DNA from: Massilia varians
GTDB lineage: Bacteria > Pseudomonadota > Gammaproteobacteria > Burkholderiales > Burkholderiaceae_D
NCBI RefSeq assembly: GCF_027923905.1
Contig: NZ_AP026966.1
Span: forward strand, 4,589,001-4,653,000
DNA length: 64,000 bases
Direction: 5' to 3'
The notes below the pieces were generated by a model. The model saw only the letters and a list, made by a program, of their open reading frames with translations, was not told where the DNA came from and did not search any database. A program made the translations under genes and the position numbers. This document shows, piece by piece, positions 8,915 to 17,383 of the stretch; the stretch's first letter is position 1, and every line of letters starts with the position of its first letter.

Positions 8915-10006
8915 TTAGTTAGCGTCAGTTTCGAGAGCCTGACACGGTCGCTCTTTCCTAAACATGCGCGGCGATTTATAGCCCAGCGCCGAGTGCGGAT
9001 GCACCTCGTTGAAATGCCTGAAGGCGTCGGGCAGTTGGGCCAGCACGGCGGTGCCGGTGCTGCGGTCCATGCTGCCCACGTAATCGCGTTTAAAGGTGTT
9101 CACGAAGCTCTCGGCCATGCCATTTGATTGCGGGCTGTTGACAGGCGTGTGCACCGGCTTGATGCCCAGTTCGTTGGCCAAGGCATGCGTTTCGATTGCC
9201 CGAAAAGCACCGCCGTTGTCGCTCAAGAATTCAAGCGTAATCGCCCGCTCGTCTGTGCTTCCAAAGCGTGCTTCCACCGCCTCGATCATCATATCGCGCA
9301 CCGGTTCGCCAGGCAGGCCACGGCCGATCCAGGCACGCCAGGCAATGATCTCGCGGTCACAGCAGTCCTTCATGAAAACGCCCGTCACGACGTCGCCGTT
9401 GTCGCAGACGATCTCGAAGCCGTCCGAGCACCAGCGCCGGTTCGATTCCTCGACGGCTACCTTGCCATCATGCGCGCGGCCGCTGTCCCGGCGTTTGGGC
9501 GACTTCGGCAGCAGCAGACCCTCGGCCTTCATCACGCGATACATCCGCTTGTGATTGACCGGCCGCAGGCCCATCAGGCTGCGCGTGCGGTTCACCAGGG
9601 CGCCAGCACGTCGATAGCCGTAAGTCGGCAATGCCGTGATCTCGGCGCGTACGGCGTCGGCGATCATGGCGTCACCGACTGGGTCAAGCCTGGCCAATGC
9701 ACGACCGTCGACCCAGTCTGCAGGACGCGCAAGGCGGTCAATCACGTTCGAGCGCGCTACACCAAGGACAGCGCAGACCGGCTTCACTGCCCGTCCTTGT
9801 CCAATAAGGGTGAGCGCGCAATCCACTTTTTTTCGCGGGCTACCTCGATCGCTTCGCGCAGGATTTCCGCTTCCATCGTCTTCTTGCCGAGCATGCGCTG
9901 CAGTTGTGCGATCTGGGCACGCGCGGCAGCCAGTTCGCTTGCCGGTACCACCGATTCGCCGGACTGGACGGCCACCAGCGCGCCTTCGCGCTCGAGCTTG
10001 CGCCAA
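8915..10006 (-). CDS. IS2-type transposase OrfB (DDE integrase domain)
   Basis: The catalytic DDE triad is visible: D in WCSDGFEI, D in FLSDNGGAF and E in [15 protein letters not shown]. The region before it ([13 protein letters not shown]) is the usual HTH_21-like part. Real translation probably comes from a programmed -1 frameshift out of orfA at an A-AAA-AAG stretch (minus strand; T7 at 9827-9833), joining orfA residues ending in REKK to [11 protein letters not shown]. The open stretch upstream of that point is not expected to be translated on its own. It ends at 8915 with TAA. No internal stop or deletion is visible, so the element may be active. Confidence 0.85.
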   Translation of the reverse strand: MAQARARRRAGGRPVRRIGGTGKRTGCRACPDRTTAAHARQEDDGSGNPARSDRGSPRKKVDCALTLIGQGRAVKPVCAVLGVARSNVIDRLARPADWVDGRALARLDPVGDAMIADAVRAEITALPTYGYRRAGALVNRTRSLMGLRPVNHKRMYRVMKAEGLLLPKSPKRRDSGRAHDGKVAVEESNRRWCSDGFEIVCDNGDVVTGVFMKDCCDREIIAWRAWIGRGLPGEPVRDMMIEAVEARFGSTDERAITLEFLSDNGGAFRAIETHALANELGIKPVHTPVNSPQSNGMAESFVNTFKRDYVGSMDRSTGTAVLAQLPDAFRHFNEVHPHSALGYKSPRMFRKERPCQALETDAN

Positions 10007-10179
10007 TTGAACAGCTGGCTGGCACTGATGCCATGTTTGCGCGCGACCAGCGACACGCTCATCCCCGGCTCGTACGTTTCCTTGACCAGCGCAGCTTTTT
10101 CCTGCACTGACCAGCGACGGCGCCGCTCCTCTGACACCGTCACTACTTCGATGGTTTGGTTGTTCCTAGTCATATTCAC
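9784..10179 (-). CDS. IS2-type transposase OrfA (helix-turn-helix)
   Basis: 131 residues. The N-terminal half has a helix-turn-helix ([20 protein letters not shown] then SQLFNWRKL), and the C-terminal half is a leucine-zipper-like helix ([20 protein letters not shown]). OrfA proteins of IS3-family elements bind the ends of the element and regulate OrfAB. The A7G slippery run near its 3' end (9827-9833) lets ribosomes enter the orfB frame. Alternative Met at residue 3. Confidence 0.85.
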   Translation of the reverse strand: MNMTRNNQTIEVVTVSEERRRRWSVQEKAALVKETYEPGMSVSLVARKHGISASQLFNWRKLEREGALVAVQSGESVVPASELAAARAQIAQLQRMLGKKTMEAEILREAIEVAREKKWIARSPLLDKDGQ

Positions 10180-10380
10180 AGTCGTATTCCTATCCGTAAG
10201 GATACCGCATCGACTGTGTTTGGTGGATCAGGGGGCTATCTCATTTCTTGAACCTGTCACTATATACTAGTGATTTTCTAGTAGCAACTATTAGAAGTCG
10301 GCGCTGCTTGTTAAGTGGTTGAAAATCAACGGAATCTCACCCAATTGTCACACCCCGTACAACCTCATTGAATACGCAAA

Positions 10381-12600
10381 TTAATTCATGAGTGTCGTGT
10401 ACTGGCGGAACGCGTTTCGCATCCGCGGCATCTGACGCACGATGTATTCACGCCCGATCCTGCCCTGGTTCAGCAGGTTGACACGGGCGCTGTACGCCAT
10501 TGGCACTTCTTCCAGCACGCCCATATTGATGCAGTTGCACTGGCCCGGACGCGCATGCTTGGTTTCCACCCGCGCCATATAGCTGCCCGAGCCTTCCAGA
10601 TGCGTCCACCCCGGCCGCATGCCCTTGCGCGGCGTGAGCGGCAGCGCAATCCCGAAACCGATCCGGGTTTCTGCTTCGCTGCGCTTGACATAGGCTTGCG
10701 CCTGCACGTCGCCGAACCAGCGGCTCACCTGCAGGAAGGGCCCCTGGTCTTCGCCGCGGTAGCGCTGGTAGCCCCCTTCGATCGTCGCGTTCAGCGGCGC
10801 ATAGTTCCACATATAGGAAACGGCGCCCGTCTCGATCGTGTCGGTGCGGTAGCGGAATTCTTCGCGCATACGGGTGTACTGCAGGCGCACCTGGTCGTCC
10901 GTGCCAGGCACGAACCAGGTGGTCTCGTTCTGTACGCCCTTCAGGTCGTACTGGTACTTGCCGGCAGACGTCACATTGAGAATGTCATCGGTGAGCCAAA
11001 AAGCCTGGCTCAGCACGGCGGTACGCAGGCCGTCGCGTTGCTGGGCCCAGCCGAGGAAGCCGTGCGCCACGTCATCCGACTCGGCCACCGTGCGCAGGTA
11101 GCTGGTGTACACTTCCGCGCCCTTCCAGACCGGCACCAGGGCCTGCACGTTGGCCGCCAGGCTATAGTCGAGCACGCCTTTTTCGGTCCCCACGAAATGC
11201 ACCGTGCGCGGCTCGAGACGAATACGCGAGTAGCCGCGCGGGCCTTCGCTGGCATCGAGCCACTGGACACCGCGACCGCCATCGGGACGGAACTGGAAGG
11301 ACAAGGCCGACTGCGCCTCGCGCCACTGCCCGTCCTCCAGGAAGCGCCGGTAGCTGGTCTTCTCGACCGTGGTCTTGTACAGCTGCAGTCCGGTCTTCTT
11401 GGTGACCACCGACACATAGCGGATGTCGGCCGGTGCCAGTGCCACCGCCGCACCCAGTGCAATCCCGATGGCGTCGACTTCGTTCTGGTTGTAGCGGTGG
11501 TTTTCATACTCCACCACCATCTCAGCGCCGCGCTTGCCGACGCGGACCCGTTCCAGGCCGGCGTCGATCAGTGCTTCGCGGATGCGTGCCATTGCGTCGC
11601 CGGCCAGCATGGGGGTGGTCGCCGCCGCATGGCGAGCCGGTTCCAGAATTGCGTAATTGGACGCGTAGGCGCTGGTAGCAGCCGTGGGCGCCGCAGCACT
11701 GCGAGGAAGCGGCTGGGCAGGGGTTGCCTGAGCGCTGACTTGCTGCTCTGCTGCCACTGGTCCTGCCGGGACAGGATAGGCTTGCGCAACCGCTGTCGCC
11801 GACGGCGTTGCGCGAGCCGGCACCTTCCATACGCGGCCGTTCTCGCCAATGGGAATGACCATGTTGATCCCGAACGCCGAGCGCTCGTACGGCTTGCCGG
11901 CCGGCGTGGTCGTGCTGAACGCACGCTGGGCGGTTAACACGAAACGTGCGTTTGCCAGTTGTGTGATCGTGGGGCTGGCATAGCGCAGGCCGAGGTTGTT
12001 CGACTCGCCGTTGCGTTCCAGGATGACGGAAGCTCCGGTGTTCCACAGCGGGACTTCGGCGCTGGCGAAGTAATTGCCGAGGTAATCTTCGCCTTTGGAG
12101 GCGCCGACGATCCAGCGGACCGGGCCGAAGCTGTCGCTGACGGAGACGTACTTGGACTTGAAGAAAGATGCGCCACCACTCAGATCATTGATGCCAACTG
12201 CTATGTCGGGCTGACCGGCAAAAAATCGCGGCAACATGAACTTAACGTTGGCCGCGAGATCTCGAATGCCAAGCTCGCCGTTGGGTTGAGGCATCTCGGC
12301 CAGCCGTGCGGATATTTCCAAATGCGGCATCAGGCCGAGCGCGAACTGGTAGTTTTCTGCTCCTCTGAACCGCGTAAAACTGGGACCAAGATGCTCGTTA
12401 TAACCGAATACCATTTCGCCATCGGCTAACGTTCGGCCATCGGGAATATTAAGTGTGCCGGATGATCCTGATGTTGAAATAGCCGACACCCGATCCGGAG
12501 CGTTTGCCCAAAACGGCTTAATCCCATCTCGAGACGCGTTAGCAGTAAGAATTGGGGACAAAAATATCACACAATATAAATTATGTCGCACTGTTTTCAA
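10381..12600 (-). CDS. YjbH-family outer-membrane protein
   Basis: 739 residues with an N-terminal hydrophobic segment ending near ANAS that could be a signal peptide. The sequence matches the YjbH (DUF940) type of large predicted beta-barrel: NIPDGRTLADGEMVFGYN, ISARLAEMP, PDIAVGINDLSGGASFFKSKY and many alternating aromatic/polar strands towards the C-terminus. In E. coli, yjbEFGH is an exopolysaccharide operon in which YjbH is an outer-membrane component. Here no yjbE, F or G is next to it. It lies in a polysaccharide locus, so a role in polymer passage or attachment at the outer membrane is likely but inferred. The middle (residues ~245-330) is Pro/Ala-rich and probably a periplasmic linker. 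Confidence 0.7.
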   Translation of the reverse strand: MKTVRHNLYCVIFLSPILTANASRDGIKPFWANAPDRVSAISTSGSSGTLNIPDGRTLADGEMVFGYNEHLGPSFTRFRGAENYQFALGLMPHLEISARLAEMPQPNGELGIRDLAANVKFMLPRFFAGQPDIAVGINDLSGGASFFKSKYVSVSDSFGPVRWIVGASKGEDYLGNYFASAEVPLWNTGASVILERNGESNNLGLRYASPTITQLANARFVLTAQRAFSTTTPAGKPYERSAFGINMVIPIGENGRVWKVPARATPSATAVAQAYPVPAGPVAAEQQVSAQATPAQPLPRSAAAPTAATSAYASNYAILEPARHAAATTPMLAGDAMARIREALIDAGLERVRVGKRGAEMVVEYENHRYNQNEVDAIGIALGAAVALAPADIRYVSVVTKKTGLQLYKTTVEKTSYRRFLEDGQWREAQSALSFQFRPDGGRGVQWLDASEGPRGYSRIRLEPRTVHFVGTEKGVLDYSLAANVQALVPVWKGAEVYTSYLRTVAESDDVAHGFLGWAQQRDGLRTAVLSQAFWLTDDILNVTSAGKYQYDLKGVQNETTWFVPGTDDQVRLQYTRMREEFRYRTDTIETGAVSYMWNYAPLNATIEGGYQRYRGEDQGPFLQVSRWFGDVQAQAYVKRSEAETRIGFGIALPLTPRKGMRPGWTHLEGSGSYMARVETKHARPGQCNCINMGVLEEVPMAYSARVNLLNQGRIGREYIVRQMPRMRNAFRQYTTLMN

Positions 12601-13589
12601 TTAGATCGATGCCGCCCTGCGAGAAGCGAGATTAAAAAATTTGATAAAATCCAAGCATGATCAGCATGCATGTTATGCCCCATACTCAGAATGCTTTCTA
12701 AAACTTCATACAATTTTTCTCTACAGCACCACTTGCGGCGAGCAATAAAATACTGGGAACACAAATGTCTGCCCATCACCCAGCGCAACTGTACTAACAG
12801 CGATTTTTAGATCAAATCATCGGTTGATCGATGTATAATCGATTGGCACACTACGCTCTTTCATCGTTTCTTGATTTACCGATAGCTCAGCGAATAAGTC
12901 ATATAGCACTGTATGCAAACTGAGGTGACGTCGATTAAGATACGCCTCCCTTGAAACTGGGCATGTCGAACTAGAATGGCACCATTAGTCTCGGAGTTTG
13001 AGTTGTAGTCTTCATCATGACTGCAGTTGGCCGGCGTTACCCATGATTCTCCTTTCGTGCGACTGGACATTTTTTCCAGTCGCAGCATCCGTTAGACAAG
13101 TCGGCGTCTATATCGCTTCTAGTTCCGCTACTCGCCTCCACTGTACTTGTCCGCGATAAGCACACCGCCGCCAATGCGACTGCGATAAACACTGGCAGGC
13201 TTCTTGTAACAACCTTGCGCTACAAGGCGCTCAACGAGAATATTATCTAAAGACCATCCGCGCCCGTCTATATTGGTCGCCTGCCCTGGCGCTTGCGCCC
13301 GTTCATGAAGCCCCCGCTATCCGTGGTCGCTGTTAGACATCTTAGGTCGGCTACGCTCGCGCAGGGTGTCTTCAAGCAGAACTATGCATCCATGCTATTG
13401 CTGATCCGGCAGAACAGTACCTTAGTACATTCTTGCACAGAAAATAGAACGAGATTTAGTATTATCAACATTAATTGGCTTCCAAGTCCAACAATATTTG
13501 ATATTGGCGAGTTGCTCTGTCGAACGCTCCTCTTTCGCCACCTGCTTGAACAGATTGTAGCTAACACCTAGCGCAACTTTACACGTTTC
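12601..13589. other. 990-bp region without an intact gene; degraded mobile DNA
   Basis: I see no convincing intact gene. Short open frames at 12597-12788, 12876-13088 and 13293-13571 lack good start sites and family signals. The minus-strand reading around 13128-13340 is a decayed IS3-type transposase fragment (listed separately). A perfect 9-bp hairpin (GCGACTGGA/TCCAGTCGC) lies at 13059-13083. The left part (12601-12870) is AT-rich and may hold the promoter of the yjbH-family gene. Confidence 0.5.
13128..13340 (-). pseudogene. Remnant of an IS3-family transposase (OrfB C-terminal region)
   Basis: Reading the minus strand from an ATG at 13340 gives MSNSDHG, a stop, then a 62-residue open stretch containing NIDGRGWSLDNILVERL. 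This follows the order NSDxGSQFTS ... DGRGRxxDNxFVERLW that surrounds the second D and the E of the DDE triad in IS3-family transposases. The spacing is shortened, a TAG interrupts it, and the usual LWRSLKYEE continuation is missing, so the sequence is broken. It shows that another insertion sequence once sat in this gap. Confidence 0.55.
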
Positions 13590-14636
13590 TCACGCCATGA
13601 CTTTACGCAGAAAATTTTCCGCGGATGCTGGCAGTTGGGGGATGTCGGCCTTCCCCATGTGGCGCAACACTGCCCTTTCAATCGACACGGAAGAAAGAGG
13701 ATCGAAGGTCTCGGCAGGCATGCACACGTCACGAACGAAATCCAGTTCGCCCGCTAAGATCGGCAGACCCAAAGTGCTTGCCTCAATCAGCGGCAGCCCA
13801 AACGATTCGCTCAGGGATGGAAAGATTAGTGCGCCCGCACGTTGGTACAGCAGCGGGACCTCGGCATGGGGTACAACTCCGACATCCTCGATTCTTAACC
13901 CATACTCGGCTACTTGGTCAGCTACCCATCGCTTCAATTCGATATCGCGTTGGGATAGTGTCAACGCTAGCCCAGGGGTCAGACCGCGCTTCTTTAGCAG
14001 AATCCAAGCCTGAACCAAGGTACGATGGTTTTTATGCGCTTCGCCATCCGCTACATATACGAAATCGAATGACTTTTCGCTCGCAGCAGCAGCCTGCTGG
14101 AAAGGTACCGCGAAGGGTAACACCTTAATGTCGACAGGACCATTCCCATACCATGTCGAGAGCGCACGCGCCATTGAAGGTGTTTGCACCCAGTACGTGT
14201 CCACGCGCTGCCTGAACGCCTTGCTGACGAACTGCTCTCCCCACAAGCGCAAGCGCGTTCGCAATGCGAAGCGTTTGAGATCTACTTGGCCTAAATAATT
14301 ACGATTCTGCTGGAATAAGACGACTTTAGCAGTGCTGGGCATCAAGGGCGGCAATCCGTGAAAACAGAGCACTGTGTCGTCTTTCTTGGCGGTGGCCGCA
14401 AGCGACCACTCGGCGCGTAGGCGAGACGGGAAGGAAGCTTCGACCCAAACGACTTCGTTCAAATCTGGCAGGGTTAGCAGGTGTCGAGCACGCCGGTCCA
14501 ACCAAGCGGTGAAGGGCTTCCCTATAGGCCAAGCGCAAAGTAAAGCGTTTAGTAAAACCAACCCTCCGCCCGTGTGAACGTTAGGCGCGTATATAAGCAG
14601 TCGTCCCTTACCGGCAAGGGTCATGGTCGTGTTCAC
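13590..14636 (-). CDS. Glycosyltransferase, GT4-type (group 1)
   Basis: 348 residues. The N-terminus has the donor-loop style LLIYAPNVHTGGGLVLLNAL. The C-terminal Rossmann half contains FVYVADGEAHKNHRTLVQAW and the nucleotide-sugar site SLSESFGLPLIEASTLGLPI (E-x7-E type) near residue 280. This is the pattern of retaining GT-B enzymes of family GT4. Donor and acceptor sugars cannot be told; rhamnose or the 6-deoxy-HexNAc made by neighbouring genes are candidates. The start overlaps the upstream oxygenase gene by 4 bp (ATGA), so the pair is translationally coupled. Confidence 0.82.
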   Translation of the reverse strand: MNTTMTLAGKGRLLIYAPNVHTGGGLVLLNALLCAWPIGKPFTAWLDRRARHLLTLPDLNEVVWVEASFPSRLRAEWSLAATAKKDDTVLCFHGLPPLMPSTAKVVLFQQNRNYLGQVDLKRFALRTRLRLWGEQFVSKAFRQRVDTYWVQTPSMARALSTWYGNGPVDIKVLPFAVPFQQAAAASEKSFDFVYVADGEAHKNHRTLVQAWILLKKRGLTPGLALTLSQRDIELKRWVADQVAEYGLRIEDVGVVPHAEVPLLYQRAGALIFPSLSESFGLPLIEASTLGLPILAGELDFVRDVCMPAETFDPLSSVSIERAVLRHMGKADIPQLPASAENFLRKVMA

Positions 14637-15454
14637 TGTTTAGCGCCTTCGTACACGTCTTTTTTACCGAGGCCTCGGGGAGCGACTGCGCGCAGTCCTT
14701 GACGCAACGAATTGTCGATTCGAGCGAGTGCGCGCTTGATCGGCTGGTTTGGCCAGGCGCTGAAGGATGTAACGTTGAAATAATTTTCGCCCGTAGGGGA
14801 GCGCGGGGAGAAATAATAATTCGATACGCAGCAACGCGTCCTGTCAATCACAACTGGGCTGACTGAGTGCCAGGATGTCGGTGTCGTTTCCATGAGCGCC
14901 AGGCGATTGAAACGGCTAACGATAGTCGCATTCTGGCGAACCGCATTATCCCACAGTTCGAGGTTCCCTCCATTTTCAAATTCCCAATCTGGCGTGATGT
15001 AGTACAGCAGATTAAGCGTCCGATAGTATTGTCGGCTTGCCTCGTGCGAATTATCGATATGCGGACTAAGGTAATGGCCTCTCACCATAGCGCTCAACCC
15101 ACCTGCATAAAGGCTGGAATCTGGAATCTGTTCTTGGATACCAGTAATGCGCCCCACCACCTCAATAACTCGCGGGTCTTGGATGGCGAACGTCACATCT
15201 TTAAGGATGGGATCGAATTGATCAAAATTCTTGGACGTTAACTTCTTTTCCCTGAAGCTGTCCATGAGCCTCATAGCCTCAGGCTTGGGAAACGCACGAT
15301 AAATGCGCTTTGCAAGTATTGGCGGAAGTAAGTCGTCGACGAAGCAATAGCGTACACCGACTTCAGACGCCGACCGTTGGAACATCTTTGCCAGCGCGGC
15401 TTCGTCGCGTTGGATTCGCTCGACGATGAGCTCAACAATTTCTTCTTTTGACAT
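14633..15454 (-). CDS. 2OG-Fe(II) oxygenase family protein
   Basis: 273 residues. The iron-binding facial triad is visible: H132 and D134 in SPHIDNSHEA and H196 in TSWHSVSPV, with an arginine about ten residues further (VIDRTR) placed to bind 2-oxoglutarate. A segment before it (GGLSAMVRGHYL) and the double-tyrosine LNLLYYITPDWEFENGG are typical of prolyl-4-hydroxylase-like members. No signal peptide, so it should act in the cytoplasm. Its 4-bp overlap with a glycosyltransferase gene in a polysaccharide locus suggests a sugar or lipid-linked glycan substrate, but this is inference; protein substrates are possible. Confidence 0.75.
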   Translation of the reverse strand: MSKEEIVELIVERIQRDEAALAKMFQRSASEVGVRYCFVDDLLPPILAKRIYRAFPKPEAMRLMDSFREKKLTSKNFDQFDPILKDVTFAIQDPRVIEVVGRITGIQEQIPDSSLYAGGLSAMVRGHYLSPHIDNSHEASRQYYRTLNLLYYITPDWEFENGGNLELWDNAVRQNATIVSRFNRLALMETTPTSWHSVSPVVIDRTRCCVSNYYFSPRSPTGENYFNVTSFSAWPNQPIKRALARIDNSLRQGLRAVAPRGLGKKDVYEGAKQ

Positions 15455-15685
15455 TTCTCTCTCGTTTATTAAATATTAACTTTTCTTAAACAACGACGAT
15501 GCGGCGGAATGCGTATATTATGCCATTTCGTTCTAAGCTGAGATAAACCCCACGTCGAAAGTGGCCCTTAACCAACACGCTGTAAGCTTCGTTATTTTCC
15601 GCAGCAGACGAGTCAGTTTAATCGTCGTGTCGCTGGCCTAGATTTGGAAGCGGCTCTCGTCGCCCTCGTTAAAGGCAGAATCTGT

Positions 15686-16809
15686 CTATGTTGCAAGCAC
15701 AGTCATGCGCACACCTGAGGCTTTCCTATAAATCTTGATTGATCCATTACTGCGGAACACGAAGTGATAGCCGGTATATTCTTCATTCCTGTCGATGAAC
15801 TCTTTATCGTCGGTATCGATGAAAACCGACGCCTTCGACTTAAATCAACGTTGAGTGTGGCGCCGAATCCGCTGTTCAATTCAACGCTGTAAGAGATGGG
15901 TTTCGCTTCTCTATTGATTGGGAATAAGTAGCCCTGCGGGCAGCTCTTGTAAACGGTGCTAATCAGATCGTAGCGCCTGTACCTATCTGCGCAAAACTTA
16001 CCTCGGAACGGCACCGATGAGCTTGTCACTATTGAAAGGCATTCCTGCTATTAAGATTCCATTTTCGAAATCGTCTGTAGTGTACAGGGATAAATTCCCG
16101 CTCAGATAGGTCGCGACGTCCGAGAAAAAGCTCTTTACTCCAAGTAGCAGTTTGGCAACGCATATGTAGCGCTGGTTCATAGTTCGCACTAGTACATTGA
16201 TGCGCGTGTTCGTCCATGCGCGCGTCTCTGTAGCCGACATGTTTGAGCGGAATACCAGCCCAGGTAGCACCGCTTGCAAGTGACTCCTGTGGCCACTGGA
16301 CGTTACAAAGGCGAAGGCTTGATACCCCGCTTCCGCCGCTTGCTGCACCGAAACCATTTGCATACCTGGAATAAGACCTGATCCTTTCGAACATGTTCTG
16401 AGGTGAGGGTTGCTAATAAAGATTCCATCATGCGCCCATCCTTGTCTTCCGAGGCGAGCGACCTAACTCCTTTGCATCGATTGACCCAAGCATCGCGAAC
16501 ACAACCGTAGTAAGCGGTATCAGTCTGTCTTGGGTACAGCGCAGCTGCTCCACGGTGCGCAATATACAAGGGGTTTCCGTTCAGCGCATTTAATGTTGGC
16601 ACCAATAAATTGCTTATCGGTGCCTCGTATACGCCGGGGCCGTCTTGCGAACTAGGAGCACTTGTCAAAGGCGTTACAACCTTCGGCAGCATCACACCCT
16701 GGGATGGCGTGACCACATCCGCACCGCTGTCTGCGTCACCACATCCTTACATCAAATTACCTGCCAGCAGACCTCCTACCAGTGTACCTCGCCTCAAATT
16801 TGGTTTCAT
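15686..16809 (-). pseudogene. Decayed lipoprotein gene (nonsense codon and several frameshifts)
   Basis: From the ATG at 16809 the minus strand reads as a lipoprotein signal peptide (MKPNLRRGTLVGGLLAGNLM), then a TAA stop, then GCGDADSGADVVTPSQGV, so the nonsense codon sits directly before the lipobox cysteine. The frame stays open to about 16380. Coding then continues in another frame (NGMQMVSVQQAAEAGYQAFA to LIGAVPR, about 16363-16000), shifts back (VPFRGKFCADRYRRYDLIST to LNVDLSRR, to about 15845), and shifts again to end in KASGVRMTVLAT and TAG at 15686-15688. Joined, this is a ~370-residue protein with at least three frameshifts and one stop. I do not recognise the family. Confidence 0.65.
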
Positions 16810-16882
16810 TCACTGACAGGTCTTTGTTTTCGTATCGAAGGGTTGTGGTGATGCAACGGACGTCAATGCCCTTCGTGCATCG

Positions 16883-17383
16883 TTATATGCGGAGAAGCCG
16901 CACGCGATTGCGCAGCCAGTCCAGATAAGCGGCGCTGGGCTCGCTGCCTTCCGGCGGTGCCCAAGGGGCCCATTCCTTGGCCTTAGAAGAATCGAATGGT
17001 CCGGCTCTTATCTCAAACAGGATCGAACCAGGCTCATTGGCAATTACGGTATGCCATACCCCCGGCGGCACTTCCACACCAATACTTTGTATAGGTTTGC
17101 CCGCTGTTTGCGCCCCAAATTCGATCGCGCCGCTAATTTCCCCGGCCTCATTGAAGGTGATGAAAGTCAGTTCACCGCGAATCCCCAGCAGCGTTTCGAT
17201 TTTTGAGTCCTGTGAGTGACGATGAGGGCGAATATAACTGTTCAATTCAATGGCATTGAACAAGCGCTGCACAGGATCATCATGGGTACTATGGATGTTA
17301 AAGTGCTGCCGCTTCCTCACAGAACTTTCAGCCTGTATTACAAGATTGTCCAGCATTAAGCTGGAAAGGTCCACAACACTCAT
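16883..17383 (-). CDS. wbuC: WbuC family cupin-fold protein
   Basis: 166 residues. It matches the WbuC family found in O-antigen loci with fnl genes. The cupin core includes NSYIRPHRHSQDSKIETLLG near residue 50 and VEVPPGVWHTVIANEPGS near residue 103, with histidines placed to bind a metal. The exact reaction of WbuC is not established. Its ATG overlaps the wbuB stop by 4 bp, so the two are co-translated. It is the last intact gene of the amino-sugar block; the decayed lipoprotein gene follows after about 75 bp. Confidence 0.85.
   Translation of the reverse strand: MSVVDLSSLMLDNLVIQAESSVRKRQHFNIHSTHDDPVQRLFNAIELNSYIRPHRHSQDSKIETLLGIRGELTFITFNEAGEISGAIEFGAQTAGKPIQSIGVEVPPGVWHTVIANEPGSILFEIRAGPFDSSKAKEWAPWAPPEGSEPSAAYLDWLRNRVRLLRI

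Larger units (their letters stand above)
8884..10238 (-). mobile_element. IS2-type insertion sequence (IS3 family), about 1.36 kb
   Basis: The ends are imperfect inverted repeats: TTGCCCCGCTATTCCC... reading in from 8884, and TAGCCCCCTGATCCAC... reading in from 10238, both leading to ACACAG. The right-end sequence resembles the known IS2 terminus. It carries two overlapping reading frames (orfA and orfB) and looks complete. I could not identify a clean target duplication, so the ends may be off by a few bases. It sits between the lipoprotein gene and the yjbH-family gene. Confidence 0.8.

Noticed and set aside
9827..9833. Apparent frameshift between the two frames of the IS2-type element (and likewise at 33804-33810 in the IS3 element)
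   Set aside because: Both sit on an A7G slippery run at the place where IS3-family elements use programmed -1 frameshifting, so they are not damage.
12876..13088. 70-residue minus-strand frame in the 990-bp gap
   Set aside because: No ribosome-binding site, no recognisable family, and it lies in degraded mobile DNA. I could not support it as a gene.
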